Source of the DNA: Roseofilum acuticapitatum BLCC-M154
Lineage (GTDB): Bacteria > Cyanobacteriota > Cyanobacteriia > Cyanobacteriales > Desertifilaceae
Direction of reading: 5' to 3'
NCBI RefSeq assembly: GCF_030068475.1
Contig: NZ_JAQOSP010000123.1
Coordinates: 1-46,482, forward strand
Length of the DNA: 46,482 bases
Below are positions 35,256 through 44,639 of this stretch, one piece after another. Each line of letters starts with the position of its first letter. The stretch's first letter is position 1. The translations under genes were made by a program, and so were the position numbers. The notes below the pieces were generated by a model. It had not been told where the DNA came from. It made no database searches and saw nothing but the letters and a program-made list of their open reading frames with translations.

Positions 35256-36257
35256 CTAGTCTTCAATCAAGAGGGCAATTTTGCCCATCATTGAACCTTT
35301 CTCCAGGAGTTCATGGGCGGCTGCGGCATTTTTGAGGGAAAAGGTCGTGCCCAAATGGATTTTTAGGTCTCCCTGGTCAATTAAACGGGCGCACTGCTGA
35401 AGAATTTTGGCTTGATCTTGTTGGGCAGAGACTAGACCTTGCACCATGGGAGTGAGCATCAATTCTAAACTAATACTCAGATTCCGGTCTCTGGCAATTT
35501 TCCAGTTCGTATCCGTTGCTGGAGAGAGAATGCTCACCAGATGGCCATAAATACGGACGGCGGGAAAGGTTTGGGCAAAGGTTGCCCCCCCGACAGTATC
35601 GAAAGCCACGTCAACCCCTTCTCCTGATGTCCAGTTAAGGGTTTCTTGCACAAAGTCAGTCTCTTTATAAAAGATGGCTCGGTCTGCTCCTAGGGATTCG
35701 ACAAACTGGGCTTTTTCTGGGGAGCCGACTGTGGTACAAACGGATGCCCCTTGCAGTTTAGCCAGTTGCACCGCCACATGACCGACTCCTCCCGCCCCTG
35801 CATGGATGAGAGCGGTTTGCCCCGGTTGCAGCCTAGCGCGGTCATAGAGGGATTCCCAAGCGGTAATTAATACCAGGGGGGCGGATGCAGCTTCGGCAAA
35901 GCTGAGGGAGGTGGGTTTGTGGGCGACAAAGCGTTCATCAACGGTGGCCCATTGGGCGTAGTTTCCCGGATGGCCGCCGAGTCCAGCGTTGCAAAAATAG
36001 ACAGCATCACCCACTTTAAAGTTTTGTACTCCTGAACCGATCGCCTCAACCATGCCCGCCCCATCACAACCGAGAATAGCAGGCATTCGATCGGGGTAAA
36101 AGGTTCCTCTTTTCCGTAGTTTGGTGTCAATGGGGTTGACTCCAGCCGCTTTTAGGCGAACCAGCAGTTGTCGCTCATTTTCTAGTTTAGGTTCGGGCAC
36201 ATCCTGGAGTTGTAGCACCTCACTGCCTCCAGGAGCGGTCATAACCATGGCTTTCAT
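35256..36257 (-). CDS. MDR-family quinone oxidoreductase/zinc-type alcohol dehydrogenase
   Basis: A 333-residue NADPH-dependent medium-chain reductase. It has the GroES-like N-terminal domain (AGVNPIDTKLRKRGTFYPD, ILGCDGAGMVEAIGSGV) and the nucleotide-binding motif IHAGAGGVGHVAVQLAKLQG. The ligands for catalytic zinc are not evident, so it is closer to the quinone oxidoreductase branch than to true alcohol dehydrogenases. The substrate is probably a quinone or an enone. ATG 36257 is preceded by GGAGG seven bases away. It follows the comB-like gene by 18 bases, in one operon. Confidence 0.9.
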   Translation of the reverse strand: MKAMVMTAPGGSEVLQLQDVPEPKLENERQLLVRLKAAGVNPIDTKLRKRGTFYPDRMPAILGCDGAGMVEAIGSGVQNFKVGDAVYFCNAGLGGHPGNYAQWATVDERFVAHKPTSLSFAEAASAPLVLITAWESLYDRARLQPGQTALIHAGAGGVGHVAVQLAKLQGASVCTTVGSPEKAQFVESLGADRAIFYKETDFVQETLNWTSGEGVDVAFDTVGGATFAQTFPAVRIYGHLVSILSPATDTNWKIARDRNLSISLELMLTPMVQGLVSAQQDQAKILQQCARLIDQGDLKIHLGTTFSLKNAAAAHELLEKGSMMGKIALLIED

Positions 36258-36275
36258 GAAAACACCTCCGAATGA

Positions 36276-37013
36276 TTAATGATGGGAAACTAAAACTCCG
36301 GGTTCTTTTTGGATGGGTAAAACATTGAGGCTATCGAGTTGGGCACAATACTCAATATCTTCCATACCATTCAAACCCAGTAAGCGCTTGCCATGGCTGG
36401 CTTGTTGCAGCAGATCGACTAAACGCTCTTGCCATTGACGATAGAGCGCTACAGCCGCGATCGCCTCATCATTGACCTCCGAGATCGGGGAAGCGAGGGT
36501 AAATTCGGTTAATAAGCTATGGGCGATCGCCCCAGCACACACCGTATCTTCTAAGGAGAAACTCCCTTCCCATCCCGATCCAACAATCCAAATACTCTCC
36601 GGTTGTTGGCTAGTAATATAATTAACAACAGATTGACGATTAATTAAGGCTCCCGTAACCACAGTTTTAGAGGCTTCCACCCGTTGCAGAGCGCGAGTGC
36701 CATTGGTTGTACTCATAAAAATACGCTTTTCTTTGACAACCTCTGGAGTACAACTTAAGGGAGAATTACCGAGATCGCATCCTTCCACCTTTGCCCCACC
36801 GCGTTCTCCAAACCGCAGGCGCTTCTCTTGCGGCCATTGGCTACTCACATCCATGAGCTTTTGTATATCGCTAAAGACTTGTACCGCTTCTGCCCCAGCA
36901 TGGAGGGCTGTAGCCATGGTCGTCGTGGCTCTGAGAACATCCACGGCGATCGCACATTCGGGTAAACGATCGGTAGGGGTTAATTCGGGCGTATGGTAAA
37001 CAAAGAGTTTCAC
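36276..37013 (-). CDS. comB: 2-phosphosulfolactate phosphatase family protein (ComB-like)
   Basis: A 245-residue metal-dependent phosphatase fold. ComB in archaea releases sulfolactate in coenzyme M synthesis. Diagnostic segments are [40 protein letters not shown] and [13 protein letters not shown]. Cyanobacteria carry this protein without the coenzyme M pathway, so the substrate here is uncertain. The start codon is GTG at 37013. It precedes the quinone oxidoreductase gene by 18 bases. Confidence 0.88.
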   Translation of the reverse strand: MKLFVYHTPELTPTDRLPECAIAVDVLRATTTMATALHAGAEAVQVFSDIQKLMDVSSQWPQEKRLRFGERGGAKVEGCDLGNSPLSCTPEVVKEKRIFMSTTNGTRALQRVEASKTVVTGALINRQSVVNYITSQQPESIWIVGSGWEGSFSLEDTVCAGAIAHSLLTEFTLASPISEVNDEAIAAVALYRQWQERLVDLLQQASHGKRLLGLNGMEDIEYCAQLDSLNVLPIQKEPGVLVSHH

Positions 37014-37154
37014 AACCTAACCTGGAGTTTTTCAGTAAGAGTCAACATCCCATTGTAGAATTCTTTGAACCCTTCCCCGCTAAATCTGATGCAGATATCT
37101 ATAGTTAAACTCAATGGTGATTAACGAGAAAGCAATTGTACACTGGGAAGAAAT

Positions 37155-37178
37155 CCCTAGAGGATCTATGCTCTAGGG
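37155..37178 (+). promoter_or_regulatory. Perfect hairpin in the leader of the desaturase-SDR gene
   Basis: CCCTAGAG (37155-37162) and CTCTAGGG (37171-37178) form a perfect 8-bp stem with an eight-base loop, 31 bases before the start codon. No T run follows on the plus strand. It could be an operator or a leader RNA structure. Confidence 0.35.
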
Positions 37179-37209
37179 GGAAGAAAACGGGTTGTCTGTA
37201 GGAGTGTGT

Positions 37210-38538
37210 ATGTTTAGTTGGTTCGTTCTGCTCTTGTTTGCCTTCGATGGTCTGCTGTGGGCAGAGTGGATGAATACTCTCAATCAGTTGAGCTGGCTGA
37301 GTTTAGCCTGGGGCTTACTGGCGATCGCGGCCGTAGAATGTGTTCGCGATGGTTATCATGCTCTAGCCCATGTCTGGAAACCCCTCTACCGGTTGCATGT
37401 ATGGCATCATCGCGTCTTTCGCCCCGATTTAAACCCAGTGAGTACAGAAATTTATCAAAAAGCCCATTGGTACAATGATGTGCCGGAAAGTTTAGTGATG
37501 CTGCTTTCTGCAAGTTTAGGGTTGATCGGTGCTGTATATTTCAACGATCAGCTTTGGGGAACGGGAGCTGCCATCATCTATTCAGCGACCTTTCTATTGA
37601 CAGCCATAGGGCGAGGATCGGGGGTTCCGGGAATGGAAGAGTGGACAGACTCAACCCACCGTCCGGGAGCGTTTGATGCCATTCCCAGTCACACCTTGGT
37701 GAATCGCAGTTATCATTGGCGGCATCATTTTGATCATCAGAATGCTTATTTTTGTGGCACATTTACATTTGTGGATCGGATTATGGGAACAGCTTTATCT
37801 TTGAAGGGAAAAACGGTAGCGGTAACCGGTGCTTCTGGAGCCTTGGGGCGATCGCTCCTGTATCAGTTACATCACCAAGGGGCAAAACCCATCGCCCTCA
37901 CTTCTGGAACTCAAAATATTGAAATTACAGTTAACGAGAAACAGGTGACTATCCCGACTCTTTCTTGGCAAGTGGGGAAAGAGTCCGAACTACAAGAGCA
38001 TCTGCAAAACATTGATATCCTAATTCTCAATCATGGCATTAATGTCCATGGCGATCGCACTCCAGAGGCGATCGAAACCTCCTATCAGGTGAACGCCTTT
38101 TCCAGTTGGCGCTTGATGGAATTATTCCTCAAAACCATTCACACCAACCGAGATATGGCCTGTAAAGAAGTTTGGGTGAACACCTCAGAAGCCGAAGTTT
38201 CCCCCGCCTTTAGTCCCTTATATGAACTTAGCAAGCGCACCATCGGTGATTTAGTCACCCTGCGCCGTTTGGATGCTCCTTGTATTGTCCGCAAACTCAT
38301 TTTAGGGCCCTTTAAAAGTCATCTCAATCCCATTGGAGTCTTATCTGCCGATTGGGTTGCCGAGCAAATCATTCATCAAGCCAAAGCCGATAGTCGCAAT
38401 ATTATTGTGACCATTAACCCGATTACCTTTTTGGCTTTTCCCCTTAAAGAAGGATTGCGTTCCTTATATTTTCAACTCTTTAGTCAAAGAGCTACCGATC
38501 TTACTGCCGAGCCAGAAACAGAACAACCCACCCTTTAA
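37210..38538 (+). CDS. Fusion of sterol-desaturase-type hydroxylase and short-chain dehydrogenase
   Basis: A 442-residue two-domain protein. The N-terminal half is a membrane fatty-acid/sterol hydroxylase with about four hydrophobic segments. Its histidine clusters are DGYHALAHVW, LHVWHHRVFR and YHWRHHFDHQN, which bind two irons. The C-terminal half is a Rossmann-fold dehydrogenase opening VAVTGASGALGRSLLYQL, with ILILNHGINVHG and the YxxxK active site (PLYELSKRTIG). Cyanobacterial proteins of this architecture are known; they presumably oxidise a lipid first to an alcohol then to a ketone or aldehyde, but the substrate is not established. ATG 37210 is chosen since AGGAG lies five bases upstream. 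Confidence 0.9.
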   Translation: MFSWFVLLLFAFDGLLWAEWMNTLNQLSWLSLAWGLLAIAAVECVRDGYHALAHVWKPLYRLHVWHHRVFRPDLNPVSTEIYQKAHWYNDVPESLVMLLSASLGLIGAVYFNDQLWGTGAAIIYSATFLLTAIGRGSGVPGMEEWTDSTHRPGAFDAIPSHTLVNRSYHWRHHFDHQNAYFCGTFTFVDRIMGTALSLKGKTVAVTGASGALGRSLLYQLHHQGAKPIALTSGTQNIEITVNEKQVTIPTLSWQVGKESELQEHLQNIDILILNHGINVHGDRTPEAIETSYQVNAFSSWRLMELFLKTIHTNRDMACKEVWVNTSEAEVSPAFSPLYELSKRTIGDLVTLRRLDAPCIVRKLILGPFKSHLNPIGVLSADWVAEQIIHQAKADSRNIIVTINPITFLAFPLKEGLRSLYFQLFSQRATDLTAEPETEQPTL

Positions 38539-38559
38539 ATCCCTTCACTTGAAGGACAA

Positions 38560-39486
38560 TTAAGCCGCACCTTTTTTCAGAGCAACCAATAACTGTTGTA
38601 ATTGCTTGGAATTAAAGGAAGCCATCAACACTTGAGCCGCCGCTTGCGGTTCTAGACTAATGGCTACTCGTTTAGCCGTCGCTGATGCTGCTAATTGAGC
38701 CAATTCAGGAGAAGGTTTAACCTCTTGAGTACGACCCACATTAACCAATTCTGAAGCGATTTTCAGCTCCTTAATCACCAAAGGCGCTAAAGTTTCATAA
38801 GACGCTTGGGTATTGGCGATCGCCGTTTGCGCCGTTTCTACCAAAGAGATCCATTCGGCTGATTGTTCATCCAAATTCAACAGCCCAGAACAAATTTCCT
38901 CTAATTGCTGACGATTTGTAGGGGTCGTCTTTTGCTTAAATACTTGTAACATTTCCCGTAAAACGCGGGTAACTTGATGAGGAAAGTCAGAACTGCTAGA
39001 GGCCGTTACAGGAGCAGGCGCTTTCTTCGGAGGGGGCGGCGTAACTTCTTCTTCAATGCCTGGGCCACCGCTATCAAGGCTTTCTAGATGAGCTTGTAGT
39101 TGTAAAAATCGCGGTTCAGCTTCCTCTAAAATCTGTTTGGCTTCATCATCCCGAAGTCCAAAAGGCCCTTGCACTCGTTCGAGCAAATCTCGTAGCACAT
39201 CAAAGCCACTGAGAAATAAATTTTCCAGCTTATGATCGACCGCAATTTTAGGATTTTCTTTGAGAATCTTAAAACTATCTTCAAGACGGTGAGAGGTTTT
39301 CTGAATACTGCTAAAACCTAACATAGCCGCTCCCCCTTTAACCGAGTGGGCAGCTCGGAATAATTCATTGAGACTTTCCTGATCTTTCATCGTGGACTGA
39401 AGATCCAACAAGCCTTGCTCAATGGTATCAAGATGCTCCTTAGCTTCTTCGAGAAAATAACCGACAATTTGCGAATTAGCACTCAT
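38560..39486 (-). CDS. Stand-alone Hpt-domain protein
   Basis: A 308-residue protein. The N-terminal Hpt domain (about 1-120) has the phospho-acceptor His47 in FRAAHSVKGGAAMLGF. A Pro-rich linker follows (about 145-165, TPPPPKKAPAPVT). The C-terminal half is helical, with a Gln/Ala-rich stretch, and matches no domain I recognise. It lacks kinase and receiver domains. It could relay phosphate between a hybrid kinase, such as the CheA-REC kinase 14 kb away, and a response regulator, but there is no direct link. ATG 39486 is preferred because GAGGG lies eight bases upstream; a TTG at 39501 would add five residues. Confidence 0.82.
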   Translation of the reverse strand: MSANSQIVGYFLEEAKEHLDTIEQGLLDLQSTMKDQESLNELFRAAHSVKGGAAMLGFSSIQKTSHRLEDSFKILKENPKIAVDHKLENLFLSGFDVLRDLLERVQGPFGLRDDEAKQILEEAEPRFLQLQAHLESLDSGGPGIEEEVTPPPPKKAPAPVTASSSSDFPHQVTRVLREMLQVFKQKTTPTNRQQLEEICSGLLNLDEQSAEWISLVETAQTAIANTQASYETLAPLVIKELKIASELVNVGRTQEVKPSPELAQLAASATAKRVAISLEPQAAAQVLMASFNSKQLQQLLVALKKGAA

Positions 39487-39614
39487 GGCGATCGCCCTCA
39501 AAATAGTAAAATCAATCTGAAGCTCTCAACTTGGTACTCTCATGTTACCAAGTCGGTGTACAATCGAGCCAAAATCCTTCAGGATGCAACGGCAATAGGC
39601 CCCACTAAGAACCC

Positions 39615-42600
39615 ATGACTGATACTGCCCTCGATCAATTTTGGCATCTCGTAAGTAGTGCATTAACCCTTAACCCAGAAGCCTTTGAACTGATCAATAG
39701 CTTGCCATTAGGGGGCAGAGTCGCCCTGATTGTGGTACTCTCTGCGGGCATGGCTCAGGCGATCGGTCAATCCATTGTTCTCTATATTAATCAAGTTAAA
39801 CCGATTCGCTTTGGCTTAAGTTTAACCTTTGCCGCCTTTTTATTTGCGATCGCCTACGGATTTTGGTCTCTGAGCGTTTGGTTTGTCGGTAACTTCTTCT
39901 TCAAACTCGATACCCAGTTTGCCGAAGTGGCCAATATCATCGGCCTGAGCTATGCCCCTCAAATGCTCGGTTTCTTAGTAGCTATCCCCTACCTAGGTGT
40001 ACCCGTCGGGGTCATTCTCTCCATCTGGAGTTTCCTAGCCGTTATCGTCAGTTTTGAAACCCTTACCCAACTCGATACCTGGCCCGCCTTTAGCTGTGCT
40101 GTTTTAGGATGGCTCTTCCTACAACTGTGTCAGCGTACCATTGGCCGTCCCATTACCGCCTTGGGAGGTTGGCTCATGAATACGGTTGCTGGTACTCAAC
40201 TGGTTTGGGATAAATCCGAACTCGAAGAACGAGTCAGAGCCGGATATCAGGGTCGGAAAAAAGCCAATTGGGTCAAAGAAAAAGCCAAACCCACCCCCTC
40301 AAAGCGTTCTTTTCCCGGCTATGCCAAAATCCTAATTGCCGTCTTCATAGGTATCATTTTAGCCTTCCTGCTTTCCCCCTCATCCTATCAACTCCTAGCG
40401 AATTGGTATGCATCCCTCAGTCGAACAGTAGATCTAATTGTAGACCTGAGCATCATTAGCTTCATCGCGCTCCTGTTCGCCATCATCCTCACCCCAACCG
40501 AAAGCCTAGGATGGTGGGCTGGATGGTATGGCGATGAAGAACTCAGCTATCCTGGAACCCCCGTCCGTCAAGCCTCCAATTCTACCAAAATTTCCCGCTA
40601 CGTCATCTATTTAGACGGCATTTCCCAAGGAACCCACGAATATTTACCTGATGTGGAACTCCTGCTCAATCGTTTAGCAGATAAGGTTCCTGAAAATATC
40701 TTAATTGTCAAAGGGATTATGCCCTATTCCGTCACCAACCGCCCCTTGACGGAAAATCGTCCCTTTGCCTTCTTCTGGCGCATTATTGATTCTATTAGAC
40801 TCAAAGCACCCGATAGTCCCATTGGTTTTATTGTCAATGTTCGTAATATTGTTGCCGTTGCAGTGGCCGCCGATCCTCGTTATGGCCCCATTCAAAACCA
40901 AGGACTGGCTCAAGTTCTGTTCGAGAGTCTGATTAACTTTGGCTATCAGGTGGAGAGTAAAACCCCGATTACCTTAATTGGCTATAGCGGGGGGGGACAG
41001 ATGTCCATGGCGGCAGTTTCCTATCTCTATGGAGCCACAGGAGCTAACATTGAAGTGATTTCTCTAGCGGGTGTGATTAGTGGAAATACGGGAGCGATGG
41101 AGGTGGAGCATCTCTATCATCTGGTGGGCGAAAAAGATAATGTGGAACGCTTGGGGCCAGTTCTATTTCCTGGACGTTGGCCGATTATGGTGCAGTCCAA
41201 TTGGAACCGGGCAAAACGTCGTGGAAAAATTAGTCTGATCGATTTGGGGCCTGTGGGCCATGATGGGCCGACGGGGCCGTTAGATGATTATACATTTTTA
41301 CCCGATGGACGTAGCTATCTGGATCAAACGGTGGATTTAATGACCGGTATCCTGTTAGAGGATTGGACAATGGGCACAAATCCTCACCAAGTGGCAATGA
41401 GTAATTATCAGCGCTATCGCAGTGTGTTGTTTAATCAACCGGAGAGTTATCCGTTCTATTATCCCCTGGAGCAAACGGTAAATCGTCAGTTGTATAAACC
41501 GGTGGGGACTTGGATGGGACGGCTCTTATTGCCGAAAGCGAATCAACGGCAGCGCCTGCGCGGGGTGTTGTTTGAAGTTCACCATACGGAGGATCGGTAT
41601 CAATATTTGGTGGGTCAAGTGGTAAATTTGCGCTGGAGTGACGATCCGGCCGATGCGACCTTGTTCCAGGAAGTGACTAAAGATGTACATTTTGTGGATC
41701 AGGTGCGGGTGAGTAAACAGCAGGGTAATGTGCATCCCGATCGCCTCAACCATTGGTTAGCCGTCACTCCCTTAGAGTCATTAGCTGGTGCAAGGCCGGT
41801 GGATGATGTGCTAGTGAAATTATCAGGGCCAGTGGTGGTGCTGGAACAGCCGGGACTACGGCCCACCCTGGTGATTCGTCGGGAACCGGTACAAATTTCT
41901 GGACGCTTCCAAGGGTTAGTTATGATCTTGGGCCCCTTGGGGGATGACCGCTTCCAGGTACGCCATTATAATCCCCAGTCAAAATACTTTGATGGCCCGG
42001 AGGAACCCGTTTATATTCCCTCTGTTGTAGCCGATCGCCATGGGGTTTTTCCATCCACCAACTATCAGCTTGAACGCTCTCCAGTTAATTCCCAAGGATG
42101 GCGAATTACGGGAGCTAAAAACGATCGAGGGGAATTTGTGGTACTTTCTCTGGCTCCACAGAGTCTGTTTACGGTGACGGCCGATCGGATGATTGAAGGG
42201 AAACGAGACACCCAACGCTATATTGACCGGGACTGTTGGGCGAATTTACCGGCGAAAAAAGGGACGATTTCTAAAGTGCTATTGGTGAATGACCCGAATC
42301 AAGCGAGTTTAAGCAATCGGGGCATTTATGCGGGCGATCGCCTCTTGTTGATTCATATGTATGGCGGAATTGGGGGACAAAAGGCTGAGTTTGCCCCGAT
42401 GGGGATTTTCTTTGGTCATTTTTCCTATGGAATTGCCCATGTGGTAGAAGATCCGTTTACTGGATCACTAAAATTTGAGATTGAATATCGGCAAATCTAT
42501 ACCCATAACACGGATGGGATTATTGCTGGCTCTTTATCTTGGGAACGCTATAGCGGCGATCGCCAATGGGGATGGGTGGGATGCCGTCCGATTGGGGATA

Positions 42601-43181
42601 CTCTGATTAAGTTTAGTCCCTTGACCGATGACTATAATTTTGATGGTCTACGCTTTTCAGTTCTGGATAATATTATCCTGGAATTGGATATTATGGCCGC
42701 TCGTTACCGCATTGGCGATGGCACAGGAACCACCTTTGTAACGCCGATTAATTCCTGCGTTCAGGATTCTTCCCAAGCCTTATATCGGGCGATCGAGCGT
42801 ACTGTAGAGCAGTTTAAAGCTAATCGAGAAATTCAACGGTGGTTAGAAGCTAATCCCCACCATGAGCAAAGCCAACGTTTTGAGCAGTTGGTGCAATTGG
42901 GGCCCTATTTAAGGAAACAATTGGCTCCCTTAAGGATTGTACGGGAAGATTGGCGATCGGATAGCGCTACCTTGGGACAATTTGCGATCGAGCAACCGGC
43001 AAAAACCATTTATAGTACCTTAGCCAGTTGGCGCTCTTTGTTGCCAAAACTGGCCCATGATGTGGTCACCAAAACCTTTTTATCCCAGGGAGCCGTCTGT
43101 TGGATGCTCCGCACCAATCAAGTTGGGGGATTCGATCCTGATATTGAACCGGTTGCCCCGACAGATTTTGGCTTGGGATAA
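39615..43181 (+). CDS. Very large membrane protein with alpha/beta-hydrolase domain (unknown)
   Basis: A 1188-residue protein. Residues about 25-190 form five or six membrane segments (VALIVVLSAGMAQAIGQSIV, YAPQMLGFLVAIPYL). Further segments at about 235-300 frame a soluble lysine-rich loop. From about 330 a lipase-like alpha/beta-hydrolase core begins (YVIYLDGISQGTHEYLPDVE). Its nucleophile elbow is GYSGGG with Ser458, and Asp508 (VGEKDNVERLGP) and His549 (VGHDGPTGPL) complete a plausible Ser-Asp-His triad in the right order and spacing. The last 600 residues are beta-rich with no known domain (for example GIYAGDRLLLIHMYGGIGG). The catalytic prediction is inference; the family is unknown to me. 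Confidence 0.75.
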   Translation: MTDTALDQFWHLVSSALTLNPEAFELINSLPLGGRVALIVVLSAGMAQAIGQSIVLYINQVKPIRFGLSLTFAAFLFAIAYGFWSLSVWFVGNFFFKLDTQFAEVANIIGLSYAPQMLGFLVAIPYLGVPVGVILSIWSFLAVIVSFETLTQLDTWPAFSCAVLGWLFLQLCQRTIGRPITALGGWLMNTVAGTQLVWDKSELEERVRAGYQGRKKANWVKEKAKPTPSKRSFPGYAKILIAVFIGIILAFLLSPSSYQLLANWYASLSRTVDLIVDLSIISFIALLFAIILTPTESLGWWAGWYGDEELSYPGTPVRQASNSTKISRYVIYLDGISQGTHEYLPDVELLLNRLADKVPENILIVKGIMPYSVTNRPLTENRPFAFFWRIIDSIRLKAPDSPIGFIVNVRNIVAVAVAADPRYGPIQNQGLAQVLFESLINFGYQVESKTPITLIGYSGGGQMSMAAVSYLYGATGANIEVISLAGVISGNTGAMEVEHLYHLVGEKDNVERLGPVLFPGRWPIMVQSNWNRAKRRGKISLIDLGPVGHDGPTGPLDDYTFLPDGRSYLDQTVDLMTGILLEDWTMGTNPHQVAMSNYQRYRSVLFNQPESYPFYYPLEQTVNRQLYKPVGTWMGRLLLPKANQRQRLRGVLFEVHHTEDRYQYLVGQVVNLRWSDDPADATLFQEVTKDVHFVDQVRVSKQQGNVHPDRLNHWLAVTPLESLAGARPVDDVLVKLSGPVVVLEQPGLRPTLVIRREPVQISGRFQGLVMILGPLGDDRFQVRHYNPQSKYFDGPEEPVYIPSVVADRHGVFPSTNYQLERSPVNSQGWRITGAKNDRGEFVVLSLAPQSLFTVTADRMIEGKRDTQRYIDRDCWANLPAKKGTISKVLLVNDPNQASLSNRGIYAGDRLLLIHMYGGIGGQKAEFAPMGIFFGHFSYGIAHVVEDPFTGSLKFEIEYRQIYTHNTDGIIAGSLSWERYSGDRQWGWVGCRPIGDTLIKFSPLTDDYNFDGLRFSVLDNIILELDIMAARYRIGDGTGTTFVTPINSCVQDSSQALYRAIERTVEQFKANREIQRWLEANPHHEQSQRFEQLVQLGPYLRKQLAPLRIVREDWRSDSATLGQFAIEQPAKTIYSTLASWRSLLPKLAHDVVTKTFLSQGAVCWMLRTNQVGGFDPDIEPVAPTDFGLG

Positions 43182-43301
43182 TAAACAATGAACAATCAAT
43201 CATGAACTTAGTGAACCTCAAGAAATTTAGTTAGATCGAGTAGATCGAGAGTTGAATACATCACAAAAAAGCTGGATTGTAATTTTTTTTCTGTAACTCA
43301 A

Positions 43302-44639
43302 ATGAACATACTGCAACTAAAACAAGAAGGCTTTTTCGTCCGTTTCTATAAATTAGCATTTGTCAATATCCTCTCAAATATCATGGTTCCCCTAGCGGGT
43401 TTAGTTGACGTTGCTTTTTTAGGACATCTAACAGAAATCTACGATTTGGCAGGAGTGGCAGTCGCAGCAGTTATCTTTAACTATCTCTACCGCTTGCTGA
43501 ACTTTCTGCGAATGGGAACCACAGGAGTAACGGCTCAAGCTGTAGGAGCAGATGACCGAGAAACTGTACTATTAGTTTGCCTCCGCAATGGCTTCATTGC
43601 CCTAGTATTGGGGAGCGCCATTTTAATTTTCCAGTATCCCATGGAAAAGTTGTGGTTCGATCTTTTAAGCGCCAGTCCAGAAGTTAAGACGGCAGGTGCA
43701 GCCTATTTTAATGCCCGAATTTGGGGCGCTCCTGCCGTCGCAATAAATTTAGTAATCATAGGTTGGCTGCTAGGCTTAGAAAAAAGCACTCAAGTTCTTT
43801 GGATGACTGCACTAGGGAACGGAGCCAATATGCTATTAGACTATTTTTTTATAGTTCGCTGGGGATGGGGAAGTTGGGGGGCGGGTTTATCTACCTGCTT
43901 GAGTCAGTATTTAACCTTGCTAATAGGAATTATCTGGATTAGTCGGCAAATTAAGTTTCAAGAAATCTTCTCAGTGGCAGAAAGATTCTGGAATTGGTTG
44001 GAGTTTAAAGCAACTTTTATACTAAACGGGGATATATTCATTAGAATTTTAGCGAATCGAGGGACTTTGCTCTTATTCACCAATTTAGGCGCGGCCATAG
44101 GAACGAATATCCTAGCTGGAAATGCTTTAATGATAGAAGTAATTTTACTGACTATATCTTTTATTGAAGGCATAGGATTTGCTACGGAAACTTTAAGCGG
44201 TAACTTTAGAGGTAAAGGAGAGTTTCAAAAATTGACTTCTCTAGTGGCGATCGCTGTCGCAAATAGTGTCTTTATTGGGCTTTCCTTTGCCCTAGTGTTT
44301 CTCCTCTTTCCTGAAGCTCTATTTGGACTGTTGACCAACCACGCTGAAGTGACCGACGAAATTAAGATTTACATTCCCTGGTTAGTGCCAGTTCTAGGCT
44401 TTTTATCGGTTGCTTTTATGCTGGATGGCTACTTTTTAGGTTTATCAGACGGAAGCGCCCCTCGAAATTCAGCTTTAAGTGGATTTTTTTTAGGATTTAC
44501 TCCTATAGCTATCTGGGCATGGTATGTTAGTAGTAATCAAATTCTATGGTTATCTTTGGCAGCATTTATGCTAGTCCGGGCCCTAACTATTAGCCTACAG
44601 TTACCCAGAAGTCTTCAATTTAATAATGACAATGAATAA
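43302..44639 (+). CDS. MATE-family efflux transporter
   Basis: A 445-residue membrane antiporter of the DinF/NorM type with about twelve segments. The N-terminal repeat begins FYKLAFVNILSNIMVPLAGL then VDVAFLGHLTEIYDLAGVAV, where Asp is the typical cation-coupling residue. The second half starts at about residue 235 (ILANRGTLLLFTNLGAAIGT). It exports organic cations or natural products using a sodium or proton gradient. Its last 14 bases overlap the sulfotransferase gene, so they are probably translated together. It begins 120 bases after the 1188-codon gene and appears to have somewhat lower GC than carB. No Shine-Dalgarno is obvious. Confidence 0.9.
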   Translation: MNILQLKQEGFFVRFYKLAFVNILSNIMVPLAGLVDVAFLGHLTEIYDLAGVAVAAVIFNYLYRLLNFLRMGTTGVTAQAVGADDRETVLLVCLRNGFIALVLGSAILIFQYPMEKLWFDLLSASPEVKTAGAAYFNARIWGAPAVAINLVIIGWLLGLEKSTQVLWMTALGNGANMLLDYFFIVRWGWGSWGAGLSTCLSQYLTLLIGIIWISRQIKFQEIFSVAERFWNWLEFKATFILNGDIFIRILANRGTLLLFTNLGAAIGTNILAGNALMIEVILLTISFIEGIGFATETLSGNFRGKGEFQKLTSLVAIAVANSVFIGLSFALVFLLFPEALFGLLTNHAEVTDEIKIYIPWLVPVLGFLSVAFMLDGYFLGLSDGSAPRNSALSGFFLGFTPIAIWAWYVSSNQILWLSLAAFMLVRALTISLQLPRSLQFNNDNE

